Shown piece after piece: positions 35,808-43,920 of a DNA stretch of 64,000 nucleotides. The stretch's first letter is position 1, and every line of letters begins with the position of its first letter. Made by a program: the position numbers and the translations under genes. Location: the NCBI RefSeq assembly GCF_002531935.1, contig NZ_NWSV01000024.1, forward strand, positions 1-64,000, given 5' to 3'. The stretch comes from Rhizobium chutanense. Lineage in GTDB: Bacteria > Pseudomonadota > Alphaproteobacteria > Rhizobiales > Rhizobiaceae. Under the pieces are notes generated by a model that worked only from the letters and a program-made list of their open reading frames with translations, was not told where the DNA came from and did not search any database.

Positions 35808-36616
35808 TGAATTCCGCATTCGATGCCGCCGCCATCCGCGCCCGATCAGAGGTCGCGATGTCAGTCGCCCTCGAGGTCGGACGGGCAGCGGCCCGGTTTC
35901 GGCGCGACTGCAACCCCGGCACCCTTGCCGTCGAGAACAAGGGGTTGCAGGATTTCGTCACCATCGCCGACAGGCGGGCCGAGCAGGCGATCCGCGACGG
36001 GCTCCTCTCGCGCTTTCCCGATGATACGTTCATGGGCGAGGAGAGCGGCGGAGGATCGGGCGGGGCCGGCACCTGGGTTGTCGATCCGATCGACGGTACG
36101 ACCAACTATATCAGAGGCTTTCGTCACTGGGGCGTCTCGATCGCCTTCGTCGCCGGCGGCACGGTCGAGATCGGCGTGGTCTACGATGCCACCGCGGACA
36201 CGGTCTTTCACGCCATCCGCGGCGGCGGCGCTTTCAAGGACGGGCGTCCGGTTCATGCGGCTGCGACCGCCGATCCGACCCATGCGCTCGTCATTCTCGG
36301 CCATTCCCGCAAGACAAGCTTTGACGACCATCTGGCGCTCTTGCGGCGGCTCCACGAACGCGGCATGGACTACCGCCGCACGGGCGCGGCTGCCATCGAC
36401 CTCGTTCGTGTCGCCGAGGGCGTGGCCGATCTCTATTACGAGCGCCATCTCAACGCCTGGGACATGCTCGCCGGTGCGCTGATCGCCGAAGAAGCCGGCG
36501 CAATGGTGGCGATGCCCGATGTCGACAGGCTGCTTGCTGAGGGCGGACCCGTCATCGCCCACGCGCCGGGGCTTGCCGGCGAATTCGCCTTCATCCTCGA
36601 CATCGAGGGGCTATAG
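35807..36616 (+). CDS. Inositol monophosphatase family phosphatase
   Basis: A 269-residue Mg2+-dependent phosphatase. All three metal and active-site motifs are present: GEESGGGSGG (~residues 78-87), DPIDGTTNYIRGF (~95-107) and WDMLAGALIAEEAGA (~220-234). Family members act on inositol-1-phosphate, sugar phosphates or related monoesters. Its ATG shares one base with the LacI stop (TGATG). As last gene of the operon it could dephosphorylate the product of the phosphodiesterase. Confidence 0.9.
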   Translation: MNSAFDAAAIRARSEVAMSVALEVGRAAARFRRDCNPGTLAVENKGLQDFVTIADRRAEQAIRDGLLSRFPDDTFMGEESGGGSGGAGTWVVDPIDGTTNYIRGFRHWGVSIAFVAGGTVEIGVVYDATADTVFHAIRGGGAFKDGRPVHAAATADPTHALVILGHSRKTSFDDHLALLRRLHERGMDYRRTGAAAIDLVRVAEGVADLYYERHLNAWDMLAGALIAEEAGAMVAMPDVDRLLAEGGPVIAHAPGLAGEFAFILDIEGL

Positions 36617-36670
36617 AGACTCCTGTCTTAGAGAAAACTGCGAACTTTGTCAGGAAGCTGCGGAACGCCG

Positions 36671-38326
36671 CTACGCCACGACGCGATTGCGACCGGTCTT
36701 TTTCGCCGTATAGAGATTCTGATCGGCGATCGCCAAAATGTCGTTCGGAGACTTGGCAGACAGGGTGCTGGCGACACCGATGCTGATCGTGACGCGCAGC
36801 CCGTTGCAGATTTCCGACCAGTCCCATTGCTCGACTGCCGAGCGCAGCCTCTCGCAGACATCGGCAGCACCTCGCGGAGCGCCCGCCAGCAGGACGACGA
36901 ACTCCTCGCCGCCAAAGCGGATCGCCTGATCGGTAATCCTGAGCTGGTTGCGCAATATGGTTCCGATGGCGCTGAGAACCTGGTCGCCGATCATGTGAGA
37001 GAAATTGTCGTTGACCGACTTGAAGTGATCGACATCCAGCATCGCGATCGAATAGGGACGTTTCTCGGATGTCAGCTCCTTAAAGCGGCTGTCGAGATAT
37101 TTGCGGTTATAGAGCCCGGTCAGCGAGTCGAGATAGACGGCATTGGCAAGGATATCGGTTTCTTCCTGCAGTTTCTGATAGGAGGCCTCCAGCGTATCGG
37201 CACGCTTCGTCTCCGTTTCGGCAACTTCCTTCAGCCGCTTGGTTTCATAGTAGATTTCGGCCAGGCGTGTGCGCTGCTGGGTTCTCTCGGCACTGTTCTG
37301 CAGGTAGGCCTGGTGGTATTTCTTATGGGCTTCCAGCGCCAGATCGAACTGCCCCAGCCCTTCATGAGCCTGCGACAGATAAAAATAGATCTGGATATAG
37401 GAATCGAAACTGCCACCCTCGCCGATCAGTTCCATCGCCTCGAGCAGCAGCGATCGGGCGTCCGCGAATTTTCCGTAATTGATGTAGATCTGACCCAGGG
37501 TATAGAGATATTGCTGCCTGTCCCTGACATAGCTGTTCTCTTGAAATAGCTGATAACGGTCCATGCACCGGAGAGCCTTCTCGTGCTCGCCCAGGTGGCT
37601 GTAGTAATCGGCGTTGTTGCCGAGACAAATGCGAGCGGCCCAGCGGTCGCCGGTCTCGATGGCGATGTCGAGCGCCTGTTCGGTCAGTTCCAGCGCTCGG
37701 GTCAGCATCCGCTGTGCTTCTTCCGGTTTGCCGAGAGCTTGGGCAATATATCCGCCTTCCGAATGAGCGCCGCCGAGATTGACGAGCCACCAGCATTCAT
37801 AGGTTTTGTCGCCGATCGATCTGGCAAGTTCGACGGACCGCTCGCTCATCAAGATCGCCCGGTCAGGCTGCTTGTTGTACCAGAAGATAATGCCAATGAC
37901 GTTGGTCGCCAGGCTTTGCGCCTTGGCGTCTGCAACCTTGTCTGCCAGGTCAAGCGCGCGGGTCGCTTCTTCGATCGCTTCCTCCGGCAAGCCTAATTCC
38001 AAGAGCAGCCATCCGAAATAGGCCCGGGCATAGGCCTCCTGCCTGGGTTCTCCGTGCAATTTCCAGAAGTCTACCGCCCGCCGGACATGCGTCAGTCCAA
38101 GTTCGGCCTTGCCGATCTGAAAACAGTACCAGGCGATGTCGGTGTCGCATTGCGCAGCAAGCCAATCGTCGCCCCGCGCCTTGGCGCCGGCCAGAATTTC
38201 GCCAGCGAGCGTCAGTGCCTCGACCGAGCGGCCTGTGCACCCCAAATGCCACGCGTGCTGTAAGCTGGAATTTATTTGTTCAGCAATTGCTACAGTATCA
38301 ACAGCTTGCATATCGAACACCAACAT
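36671..38326 (-). CDS. TPR-repeat diguanylate cyclase (GGDEF)
   Basis: A 551-residue soluble protein. Residues ~1-340 are tandem helical TPR-like repeats (for example QEAYARAYFGWLLLELGLPEEAIEEATRALDLADKV), then a coiled-coil (~345-390) and a C-terminal GGDEF domain. The active-site motif is GGEEF in IRFGGEEFVVLLAG, a functional variant, with the Mg-binding Asp in MLDVDHFKSVNDNFSH. It should make c-di-GMP from GTP with protein-protein sensing by the TPRs. No inhibitory RxxD site is evident. It has a weak ribosome-binding site and stands alone. Confidence 0.87.
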   Translation of the reverse strand: MLVFDMQAVDTVAIAEQINSSLQHAWHLGCTGRSVEALTLAGEILAGAKARGDDWLAAQCDTDIAWYCFQIGKAELGLTHVRRAVDFWKLHGEPRQEAYARAYFGWLLLELGLPEEAIEEATRALDLADKVADAKAQSLATNVIGIIFWYNKQPDRAILMSERSVELARSIGDKTYECWWLVNLGGAHSEGGYIAQALGKPEEAQRMLTRALELTEQALDIAIETGDRWAARICLGNNADYYSHLGEHEKALRCMDRYQLFQENSYVRDRQQYLYTLGQIYINYGKFADARSLLLEAMELIGEGGSFDSYIQIYFYLSQAHEGLGQFDLALEAHKKYHQAYLQNSAERTQQRTRLAEIYYETKRLKEVAETETKRADTLEASYQKLQEETDILANAVYLDSLTGLYNRKYLDSRFKELTSEKRPYSIAMLDVDHFKSVNDNFSHMIGDQVLSAIGTILRNQLRITDQAIRFGGEEFVVLLAGAPRGAADVCERLRSAVEQWDWSEICNGLRVTISIGVASTLSAKSPNDILAIADQNLYTAKKTGRNRVVA

Positions 38327-38452
38327 TTGTCTGCTGGCATATTCGATAACATCAGAAGTTTAAAATGATGCAAATTGTACAAAACGTCCGATAAGCCCGG
38401 AAATAGGGCATCGAAAGCCGCTCACACCTTAGGGCAGCGTTCGCCAAGACGG

Positions 38453-39316
38453 TTAATCCGCCATGCGGCGGCCCCAAGCCCGCTCGGTCGCCGGCGCCTC
38501 GTCGGTCGTGATCTGATCCGGTTTCAGGGCCATCAGCGCCTGAAAATTCCGCCATTCCTCGTCGCTGAAACCGGCTTCCGGATCCCTAAGCGTAAAAGTC
38601 CAGGCATCGACGCGTTTGCCGTGATCCTGGCAAAGGCCGATCAGATTGAGGCCCTCTTTGGCAGCGTCCAGGATCAAGCGCCAATGGAGATAGACCGTGT
38701 CCGGCTCCGTCGGACCGCTGAGGTCGGCGCGCAACTCCGTCTCGACCGCCTTCCAGCCGCTGGCCTTCCAGATATCGTAGAGCTTGTCTGTGGGATCGAT
38801 GCCACGCAGGAGATGCGGCAGTTTCTCCTTGACCGCGACGATGAGGTCGAGACTGCCGCCGCTGACGATCACCGAGGCGGCGATATCGCGGAAATGCTCG
38901 GCAAGATGTGCAATGCCGCGCGCGCCGATCGCCTCGTAATCGTCCTTCATGTCGAATTGCAGCAGCGCGGCCGGATGCGTCGATTGCATCATGGCGGCGA
39001 GATCCTCACTGAGGATCAGCGGCCGGTCGCCCTCCTGCATCCTGATATCGCTGAGGTCGCCCATGCTCTTTTCGGCGATCGGTCCGTGCCCGGTCGTTTC
39101 ACCGTCGAGGTCCTCGTCGTGCAGCACGACGAAACCGCCATCGGCGCGCACCCGCAGATCGAGCTCCATCGAGGCGCCGGCGGCAAATCCCTCCGCCATC
39201 ACCGCGGCGGAGAACAGCGGATCGGCAAATCGTTTGCGCAGCCGGTGCCATTTCAGCCGGGTGCGATGCCCCGCATGCGAAATCTCCAGGCCCTGCGCAT
39301 CCAGCAATCTCGTCAT
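38453..39316 (-). CDS. Glycerophosphodiester phosphodiesterase-like protein, atypical
   Basis: A 287-residue protein with the central GDPD block GASMELDLRVRADGGFVVLHDEDLDGETTG intact (Glu, Asp and His-Asp). The usual N-terminal HRG..EN motif is replaced by SHAGHRTRLKWHRLRKRF, and the later ELK block by LLQFDMKDD. It may be a divergent enzyme with altered substrate. The frame opens at 39325; the ATG at 39316 or a GTG at 39322 behind GGAG is the probable start. It trails the aminotransferase by 69 bases and may belong to the same transcript. Confidence 0.72.
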   Translation of the reverse strand: MTRLLDAQGLEISHAGHRTRLKWHRLRKRFADPLFSAAVMAEGFAAGASMELDLRVRADGGFVVLHDEDLDGETTGHGPIAEKSMGDLSDIRMQEGDRPLILSEDLAAMMQSTHPAALLQFDMKDDYEAIGARGIAHLAEHFRDIAASVIVSGGSLDLIVAVKEKLPHLLRGIDPTDKLYDIWKASGWKAVETELRADLSGPTEPDTVYLHWRLILDAAKEGLNLIGLCQDHGKRVDAWTFTLRDPEAGFSDEEWRNFQALMALKPDQITTDEAPATERAWGRRMAD

Positions 39317-39385
39317 CTGCACCAAGTCTCCGTGATGCCACTCTCCTGCCTTGACGGGCCGCGTTTATCAAGGGCCGAATTCGGT

Positions 39386-40480
39386 TCAGCGGCTGTAGGC
39401 CGCGGATATCGCCTCCGCAGCGGCGGCGATATCGCAGGGATGGCCGGCCTGCCTCAAGGCCGTGCCATAGGCTACGACATTTGTAAGCACCGGCTGGAAC
39501 GCGGCACGCTGACCTGTGTGGTTCAGCCGCACGAGACGAGACGGCGCGGTTCCGAGGGCGTCGGTCAGCTCGACGCCCAACCGTCCGGCGGCTGCGATCA
39601 GCGCAGCCGGCGTCAGCGCTTTCGGTACCGGCACCGCCGTCACCAGGTTCGAAGCCTTTGCTGCCGGCACCCAGGCCGGGGCGCCGAGTGCGGTTAGCCC
39701 CGCCCGTGTCGCCGATGCCGCCAGCGCATGGCGGGCGACGATATTCTCCAGGCCTTCGGCCTCGACGCGGTCGAGGGCAATCTCCAGCGCGAAGAATTCC
39801 AGCGGCGCCGGCGTTCCCGGCAGGCCGGGAACGCCATTGTCGACCCATGATTTCAGGTCGGCCAGCGACAAAATCGAATCGCGCGGCGCACCATCTCTGA
39901 GAATGAGATCCCAGGCGCCAGGGCTAACCGAGAGTGCGGACAGACCAGCCGGACCGCCGAGCGCCTTCTGCGGGCCGATCACCGCGATGTCGATGCCGAG
40001 TTCGTCAACATCGAACTCATGGCCGCCGATGGAGGCGACCGCGTCGACGACGGTGACGATGCCGCGGGCGCGGGCAAGCGCCAGGATCTCGGGCAGGGGG
40101 TTGAGAATGCCGCTCGCGGATTCCGCGTGCACCAGAGCGAGCACATCGATGCGACCAGCCGCATCAAGTGCTTTGGCGACGGCTTCGATTTCAACCGGCA
40201 GGCCCGGTTCGGAAGCAATATCCCTGACCGTCGCACCGCCCCGCCGCAGCCATTGCCCGAACCAGCTGCCATAGGGGCTGGTAACGATGTTGAGGGCCGT
40301 AAGGCCGGGGCGCGCAAGGCTGACGGCGGCCGCCTCCAGCGCCACCACGGCTTCTGCCTGCACGAGCATTATATCGTTGCGGCTGCGCAAGATGCCGCCG
40401 ATCCTATCGGCAAGCACTGCGTAGCGCTCCGTGGGATAGGAAGGCACGCCATGCAGGGGATTCCAACCAAGATCGGCCAT
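39386..40480 (-). CDS. Class V aminotransferase (alanine-glyoxylate/serine-glyoxylate type)
   Basis: A 364-residue PLP enzyme. The PLP lysine is in IAVIGPQKALGGPAGLSALS (~residue 190-209) and the cofactor-ring Asp in VTVVDAVASIGG. The C-terminal domain ends with VLTNVVAYGTALRQAG. Family members transfer amino groups to glyoxylate or act as phosphonate or sulfur amino acid transaminases. It follows the ATPase gene by 11 bases with AAGGAAGTATCC before the start, so it may process an amine imported by the dipeptide-type transporter. Confidence 0.82.
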   Translation of the reverse strand: MADLGWNPLHGVPSYPTERYAVLADRIGGILRSRNDIMLVQAEAVVALEAAAVSLARPGLTALNIVTSPYGSWFGQWLRRGGATVRDIASEPGLPVEIEAVAKALDAAGRIDVLALVHAESASGILNPLPEILALARARGIVTVVDAVASIGGHEFDVDELGIDIAVIGPQKALGGPAGLSALSVSPGAWDLILRDGAPRDSILSLADLKSWVDNGVPGLPGTPAPLEFFALEIALDRVEAEGLENIVARHALAASATRAGLTALGAPAWVPAAKASNLVTAVPVPKALTPAALIAAAGRLGVELTDALGTAPSRLVRLNHTGQRAAFQPVLTNVVAYGTALRQAGHPCDIAAAAEAISAAYSR

Positions 40481-40491
40481 GGATACTTCCT

Positions 40492-41274
40492 TCAGCAGGG
40501 ATCGGTCACGAGACGGGGGACAGCCGCAACGAGCGTGCGAGCCGCATCGGATTGCGGCGCGGCAACGAGCGTCGCTGCCGGACCGGTCTCGACGATCCGC
40601 CCGCCATCCATAACGGCGATGCGGTGGGAAACGGCGCGGACCACGGCAAGATCGTGTGAAATGAACAGACAGGCAATGCCCTGTTCTTTCTGCAGATCGA
40701 CCAGAAGTTCGAGAATCCTGCCGCGCACGGTGACGTCGAGGGCCGAGACCGCCTCGTCGAGCACCAGCAGCGAGGGCCGCGTCGCAATTGCCCGGGCGAT
40801 CGCCACACGCTGCCGCTGGCCGCCGGAAAGCGCACGGACCGGCCGACCGGCATAATCGGCGGGCAGGCCGACGCGTTCGAGCAGCATGGCGATCTCACCA
40901 GGGCGCCGGTCTTTCGCGACAACGCCGTGGATGCGAAGCGGATCGTCGAGTACGGCGCCGACACTCGCCAGCGGATTGAAGGCGGCGAGCGGATCCTGGA
41001 ACACCATCTGCATGCGCGCCCGCCGGCGGCGCAACGGCGCGCCGGCCAGAGCGAGCCAATCCACTCCCTCGAAGCGGACCGAGCCGGCATCGGCGCTGAG
41101 AAGCCGCAGCAGGATGCGGGACAACGTCGATTTCCCGCTGCCGGAGGCGCCGACGAGACCGAGTGTTTCCCCGGGCGCGATCGTCAGCGACACATTGTCG
41201 AGTGCGGCGACATGGCGGCCCGAAGAGGAAAAGCCTTTCGACAGGTTTTCGACGGAGAGCAGCACATCGTTCAT
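40492..41274 (-). CDS. Dipeptide/oligopeptide-type ABC ATPase (DppF/OppF class)
   Basis: A 260-residue ATPase with Walker A GASGSGKST, signature ALSGGQRQRVAIARA and Walker B LLVLDEAVSALD. The C-terminus is shorter than in full OppF proteins (usually ~320), lacking most of the oligopeptide-binding-type extension. The ATG overlaps the preceding ATPase stop by four bases. With DppD-, DppC- and DppB-like partners it forms a nickel/peptide/opine-class importer. Confidence 0.87.
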   Translation of the reverse strand: MNDVLLSVENLSKGFSSSGRHVAALDNVSLTIAPGETLGLVGASGSGKSTLSRILLRLLSADAGSVRFEGVDWLALAGAPLRRRRARMQMVFQDPLAAFNPLASVGAVLDDPLRIHGVVAKDRRPGEIAMLLERVGLPADYAGRPVRALSGGQRQRVAIARAIATRPSLLVLDEAVSALDVTVRGRILELLVDLQKEQGIACLFISHDLAVVRAVSHRIAVMDGGRIVETGPAATLVAAPQSDAARTLVAAVPRLVTDPC

Positions 41275-42062
41275 GGCAGCACCTCTGCGATCAACGGCGG
41301 CGTGGCGAGGTCGCGATGGCTGGCGATGAGGGCTGAAGTATAGTCGCTTTTCGGCGCCGAAAGCACCGAACGGACAGGGCCCGCCTCGACGAGGCGCCCA
41401 TTGCCGAAGACGGCGATCCGGTCGACGAAGCCGGAGGCAAGCGCGATGTCGTGGGTGATGAAAAGCAGCGTCATGCCGTCCTCGCGCACCAATCCGTCGA
41501 GCAGGCGGACGATTTCGGCCTGGACCACGACGTCGAGCGCGCTGGTCGCCTCGTCGGCGATCAGCAGCTGAGGCCTTGCTGCGATTGCCGCCGCGATCGC
41601 CACGCGCTGGCGCTGGCCGCCGGAAAGCTGGTGCGGAAAGGCTCGCATCAGCTTGCCGGGCTGCGGCATCCGCACCCGGTCGAGCAATTCCTCGGCCCTG
41701 ATGGAGGCCTGTTTCCAGCCGAGGCCGAGATGGCGCCTGGCGCCCTCGGCGATCTGCTCGCCGATCGTCAGCACCGGATTGAGGCTGGTGCCGGGGTCCT
41801 GGAAGACGAAGCCGAAATCGCGGCCCGGGCGGGGCGGATGGCCAAGTCCGGGCCAGAGCATCTCGCCGTCAACTTTCGCTCCGTCAGGCAGCAGACCGGC
41901 GAGCGCACGGGCGAGTGTGCTCTTGCCGGAGCCGCTTTCGCCGATGATCGCTAGCCTTTCACCGGCCTTGATATCGAGATCGACGCGATCGAGCGCGGCG
42001 ACAGCGTTGCCGCGCGCATAGGTGACCGAAAGCTGCCGGAGGCTGCAAAAAATGCCGCTCAT
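41271..42062 (-). CDS. Dipeptide/oligopeptide-type ABC ATPase (DppD/OppD class)
   Basis: A 263-residue ATPase: Walker A GESGSGKST, Q-loop FVFQDPGTSLNPVLTIGEQ, signature QLSGGQRQRVAIAAA, Walker B LLIADEATSALD, H-loop FITHDIALA. Like its partner it is short, close to the size of NikD-type subunits (~255), so nickel, opine or small organic substrates are as plausible as peptides. It is coupled on both sides by ATGA overlaps. Confidence 0.87.
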   Translation of the reverse strand: MSGIFCSLRQLSVTYARGNAVAALDRVDLDIKAGERLAIIGESGSGKSTLARALAGLLPDGAKVDGEMLWPGLGHPPRPGRDFGFVFQDPGTSLNPVLTIGEQIAEGARRHLGLGWKQASIRAEELLDRVRMPQPGKLMRAFPHQLSGGQRQRVAIAAAIAARPQLLIADEATSALDVVVQAEIVRLLDGLVREDGMTLLFITHDIALASGFVDRIAVFGNGRLVEAGPVRSVLSAPKSDYTSALIASHRDLATPPLIAEVLP

Positions 42063-42889
42063 GGCGCTCTCCCGCCGTCACCAAGCGCCTTGCCGAGGCC
42101 CTCGCTGAACAGATGGACGCCGAGCAGCGTCACGGCAAGTGCTGCGCCCGGGATGACGGAGAGATAGGCGGCCGATCGCAAGACGCTGCGTCCCTCGGCG
42201 ATCATCGAACCCCAGGTGGCGATGTTGGGGTTGCCGAGGCCGAGGAAGGACAGTGCTGCCTCGGTGAGAACAGCGCCGGCGACGATGGTGGCAGACAGCG
42301 CCAGCACCGGCGGCAGCGCGTTCGGCAGGATTTCCCGGAAGGCGATCTCTACAGGATGCATGCCGATCACCCGCGCCGAGGCGACGTAATCCTGCTCGCG
42401 GATCGCCAACACCTGCGCCCGCGTCAGCCGGGCCGGATCGGCCCAGGTTCCGAGCGCAATGGCAAGGACGACGACAGGTGTCGACACCCCGATCGTGCTG
42501 ACGAAGGCGAGCGCCAGCAGGAAGCCCGGCACGATCTGGAAAGCGTCGACCACCCGCATCAGCGCCTCGTCAATGAGCCCGCCGGCAAAACCCGCCGCCA
42601 TGCCGACGAAGACGCCGAGGAGCATGGCCGAAAACGCCGCGGCGAGACCGACGGCCAGCGAGGTGCGCGCGCCATAAACGAGGCCGGCCAGGACGTCGCG
42701 GCCGAGGCGATCGGTGCCGAGCGGAAAAGCCGGATCGGTGAATGGCGCCAGCAGGGCGCGGCCGGCGATCCTCAGCGGATCACCCGGCGAAACGATAGGA
42801 GCGAGCAGCCCGGCCGAAAGCAGGATGAGAAGGATCGCCAGTCCGGCCACACCTTCCGGCGTGTGCAGCAGGCGCCGCAGCCAGCTCAT
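42059..42889 (-). CDS. ABC transporter permease (DppC type)
   Basis: A 276-residue permease starting MSWLRRLLHTPEGVAGLAI. It shows the DppC-type block DPAFPLGTDRLGRDVLAGLVYGARTSL before the second span and the EAA loop REQDYVASARVIGMHPVEIAFREILPNALPP. The open frame extends far upstream through the dppB-like gene, but the ATG in the ATGA overlap at 42889 gives normal family length. Confidence 0.88.
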   Translation of the reverse strand: MSWLRRLLHTPEGVAGLAILLILLSAGLLAPIVSPGDPLRIAGRALLAPFTDPAFPLGTDRLGRDVLAGLVYGARTSLAVGLAAAFSAMLLGVFVGMAAGFAGGLIDEALMRVVDAFQIVPGFLLALAFVSTIGVSTPVVVLAIALGTWADPARLTRAQVLAIREQDYVASARVIGMHPVEIAFREILPNALPPVLALSATIVAGAVLTEAALSFLGLGNPNIATWGSMIAEGRSVLRSAAYLSVIPGAALAVTLLGVHLFSEGLGKALGDGGRAP

Positions 42890-43920
42890 ATGCCGCCCTC
42901 CGACGCGCCGATGCGCGGGTCGAGCGTGGCATAGACGAGATCGACGAGGAAGTTGACCGCAATGACGAGGACGGCGCTGGTGACGATAATGCCCATCAGC
43001 AGCGGCGCATCGCGGCCATTGACCGCTTCCTGCGCCAGCCGCCCGAAACCCGGGATCGCAAAGACGCTCTCGATCACCACGCTGCCGCCGAGCATGGCGG
43101 CCGATTGCAGCCCGAGCATGGTGACGAGCGGCAGCAGCGCATTGCGCGCCACGTGACGCAGCACGATGCGGCTGCGCGACAGGCCCTTGGCGCGGGCGAA
43201 GAGCACGAAATCGAGCTTCCACGCCTCGGCCATGCCGCTGCGCATCACCCGCAGGAACAGAGCGAGATAGATCAGGGCAAGCGCACCGACCGGCAGAACC
43301 AAATGATCCGCAATATCGAGCGCGCGGGCAAAACCTGTCTTGCCGGAAGCGATCGTCTCGACGCCGGCGATCGGAAACCAGCGCAGCTTCACCGAGAAGG
43401 CGATGCTGAGAACCAGGCCGAGCCAGAAACTCGGAATGGCGTAAACAACAAGCGAGCCGATCGACAGCAGCCGATCGCGCAGGCTTCCCGGCCGCGCCCC
43501 GGCAAGGATGCCGAGCGCCGAACCGAGGCCGAAGGAAAGTGCGGTGGCACTGCCCATCAGCAGCAGCGTGTTGGGAAGGCGTTCTGTAATCAGCGCACCG
43601 ACCGGCCTGTTGAAGGCGACCGACCAGCCGAGATCGAACCGGGCCAGCGAGGAAAGATAGAGCCAGAGGCGGGCGAGCATCGACTGGTCGAGGCCGTAGC
43701 TCTCGCGCAGCGACTGCCTGAGTGCCGCATCGCCGCCGCCGATCGAGCCGAGATAGGCGTCGACGGCATCGCCCGAGGCGGATTCGAGCAGGAAAAAGGT
43801 GAAGATCACCACGATCAGCAGCACCGGAATACTGCTGATCGCCCTGCGCCTCAGGAGGATGATGGCTCGTTTCACGCCGGAGAGGGCCTCTCGAAAGAGA
43901 ATTGCCGCCGATCCTATCAC
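42886..43920 (-). CDS. ABC transporter permease (DppB type)
   Basis: A 344-residue permease with six spans and the EAA loop VMRSGMAEAWKLDFVLFARAKGLSRSRIVLRHVARNALLP. The start is a GTG at 43920 that overlaps the binding-protein stop (GTGA) without a clear ribosome-binding site. A GTG at 43875 behind GAGAGG is an alternative that would remove 15 residues. Both give a normal permease. Confidence 0.86.
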   Translation of the reverse strand: MIGSAAILFREALSGVKRAIILLRRRAISSIPVLLIVVIFTFFLLESASGDAVDAYLGSIGGGDAALRQSLRESYGLDQSMLARLWLYLSSLARFDLGWSVAFNRPVGALITERLPNTLLLMGSATALSFGLGSALGILAGARPGSLRDRLLSIGSLVVYAIPSFWLGLVLSIAFSVKLRWFPIAGVETIASGKTGFARALDIADHLVLPVGALALIYLALFLRVMRSGMAEAWKLDFVLFARAKGLSRSRIVLRHVARNALLPLVTMLGLQSAAMLGGSVVIESVFAIPGFGRLAQEAVNGRDAPLLMGIIVTSAVLVIAVNFLVDLVYATLDPRIGASEGGI

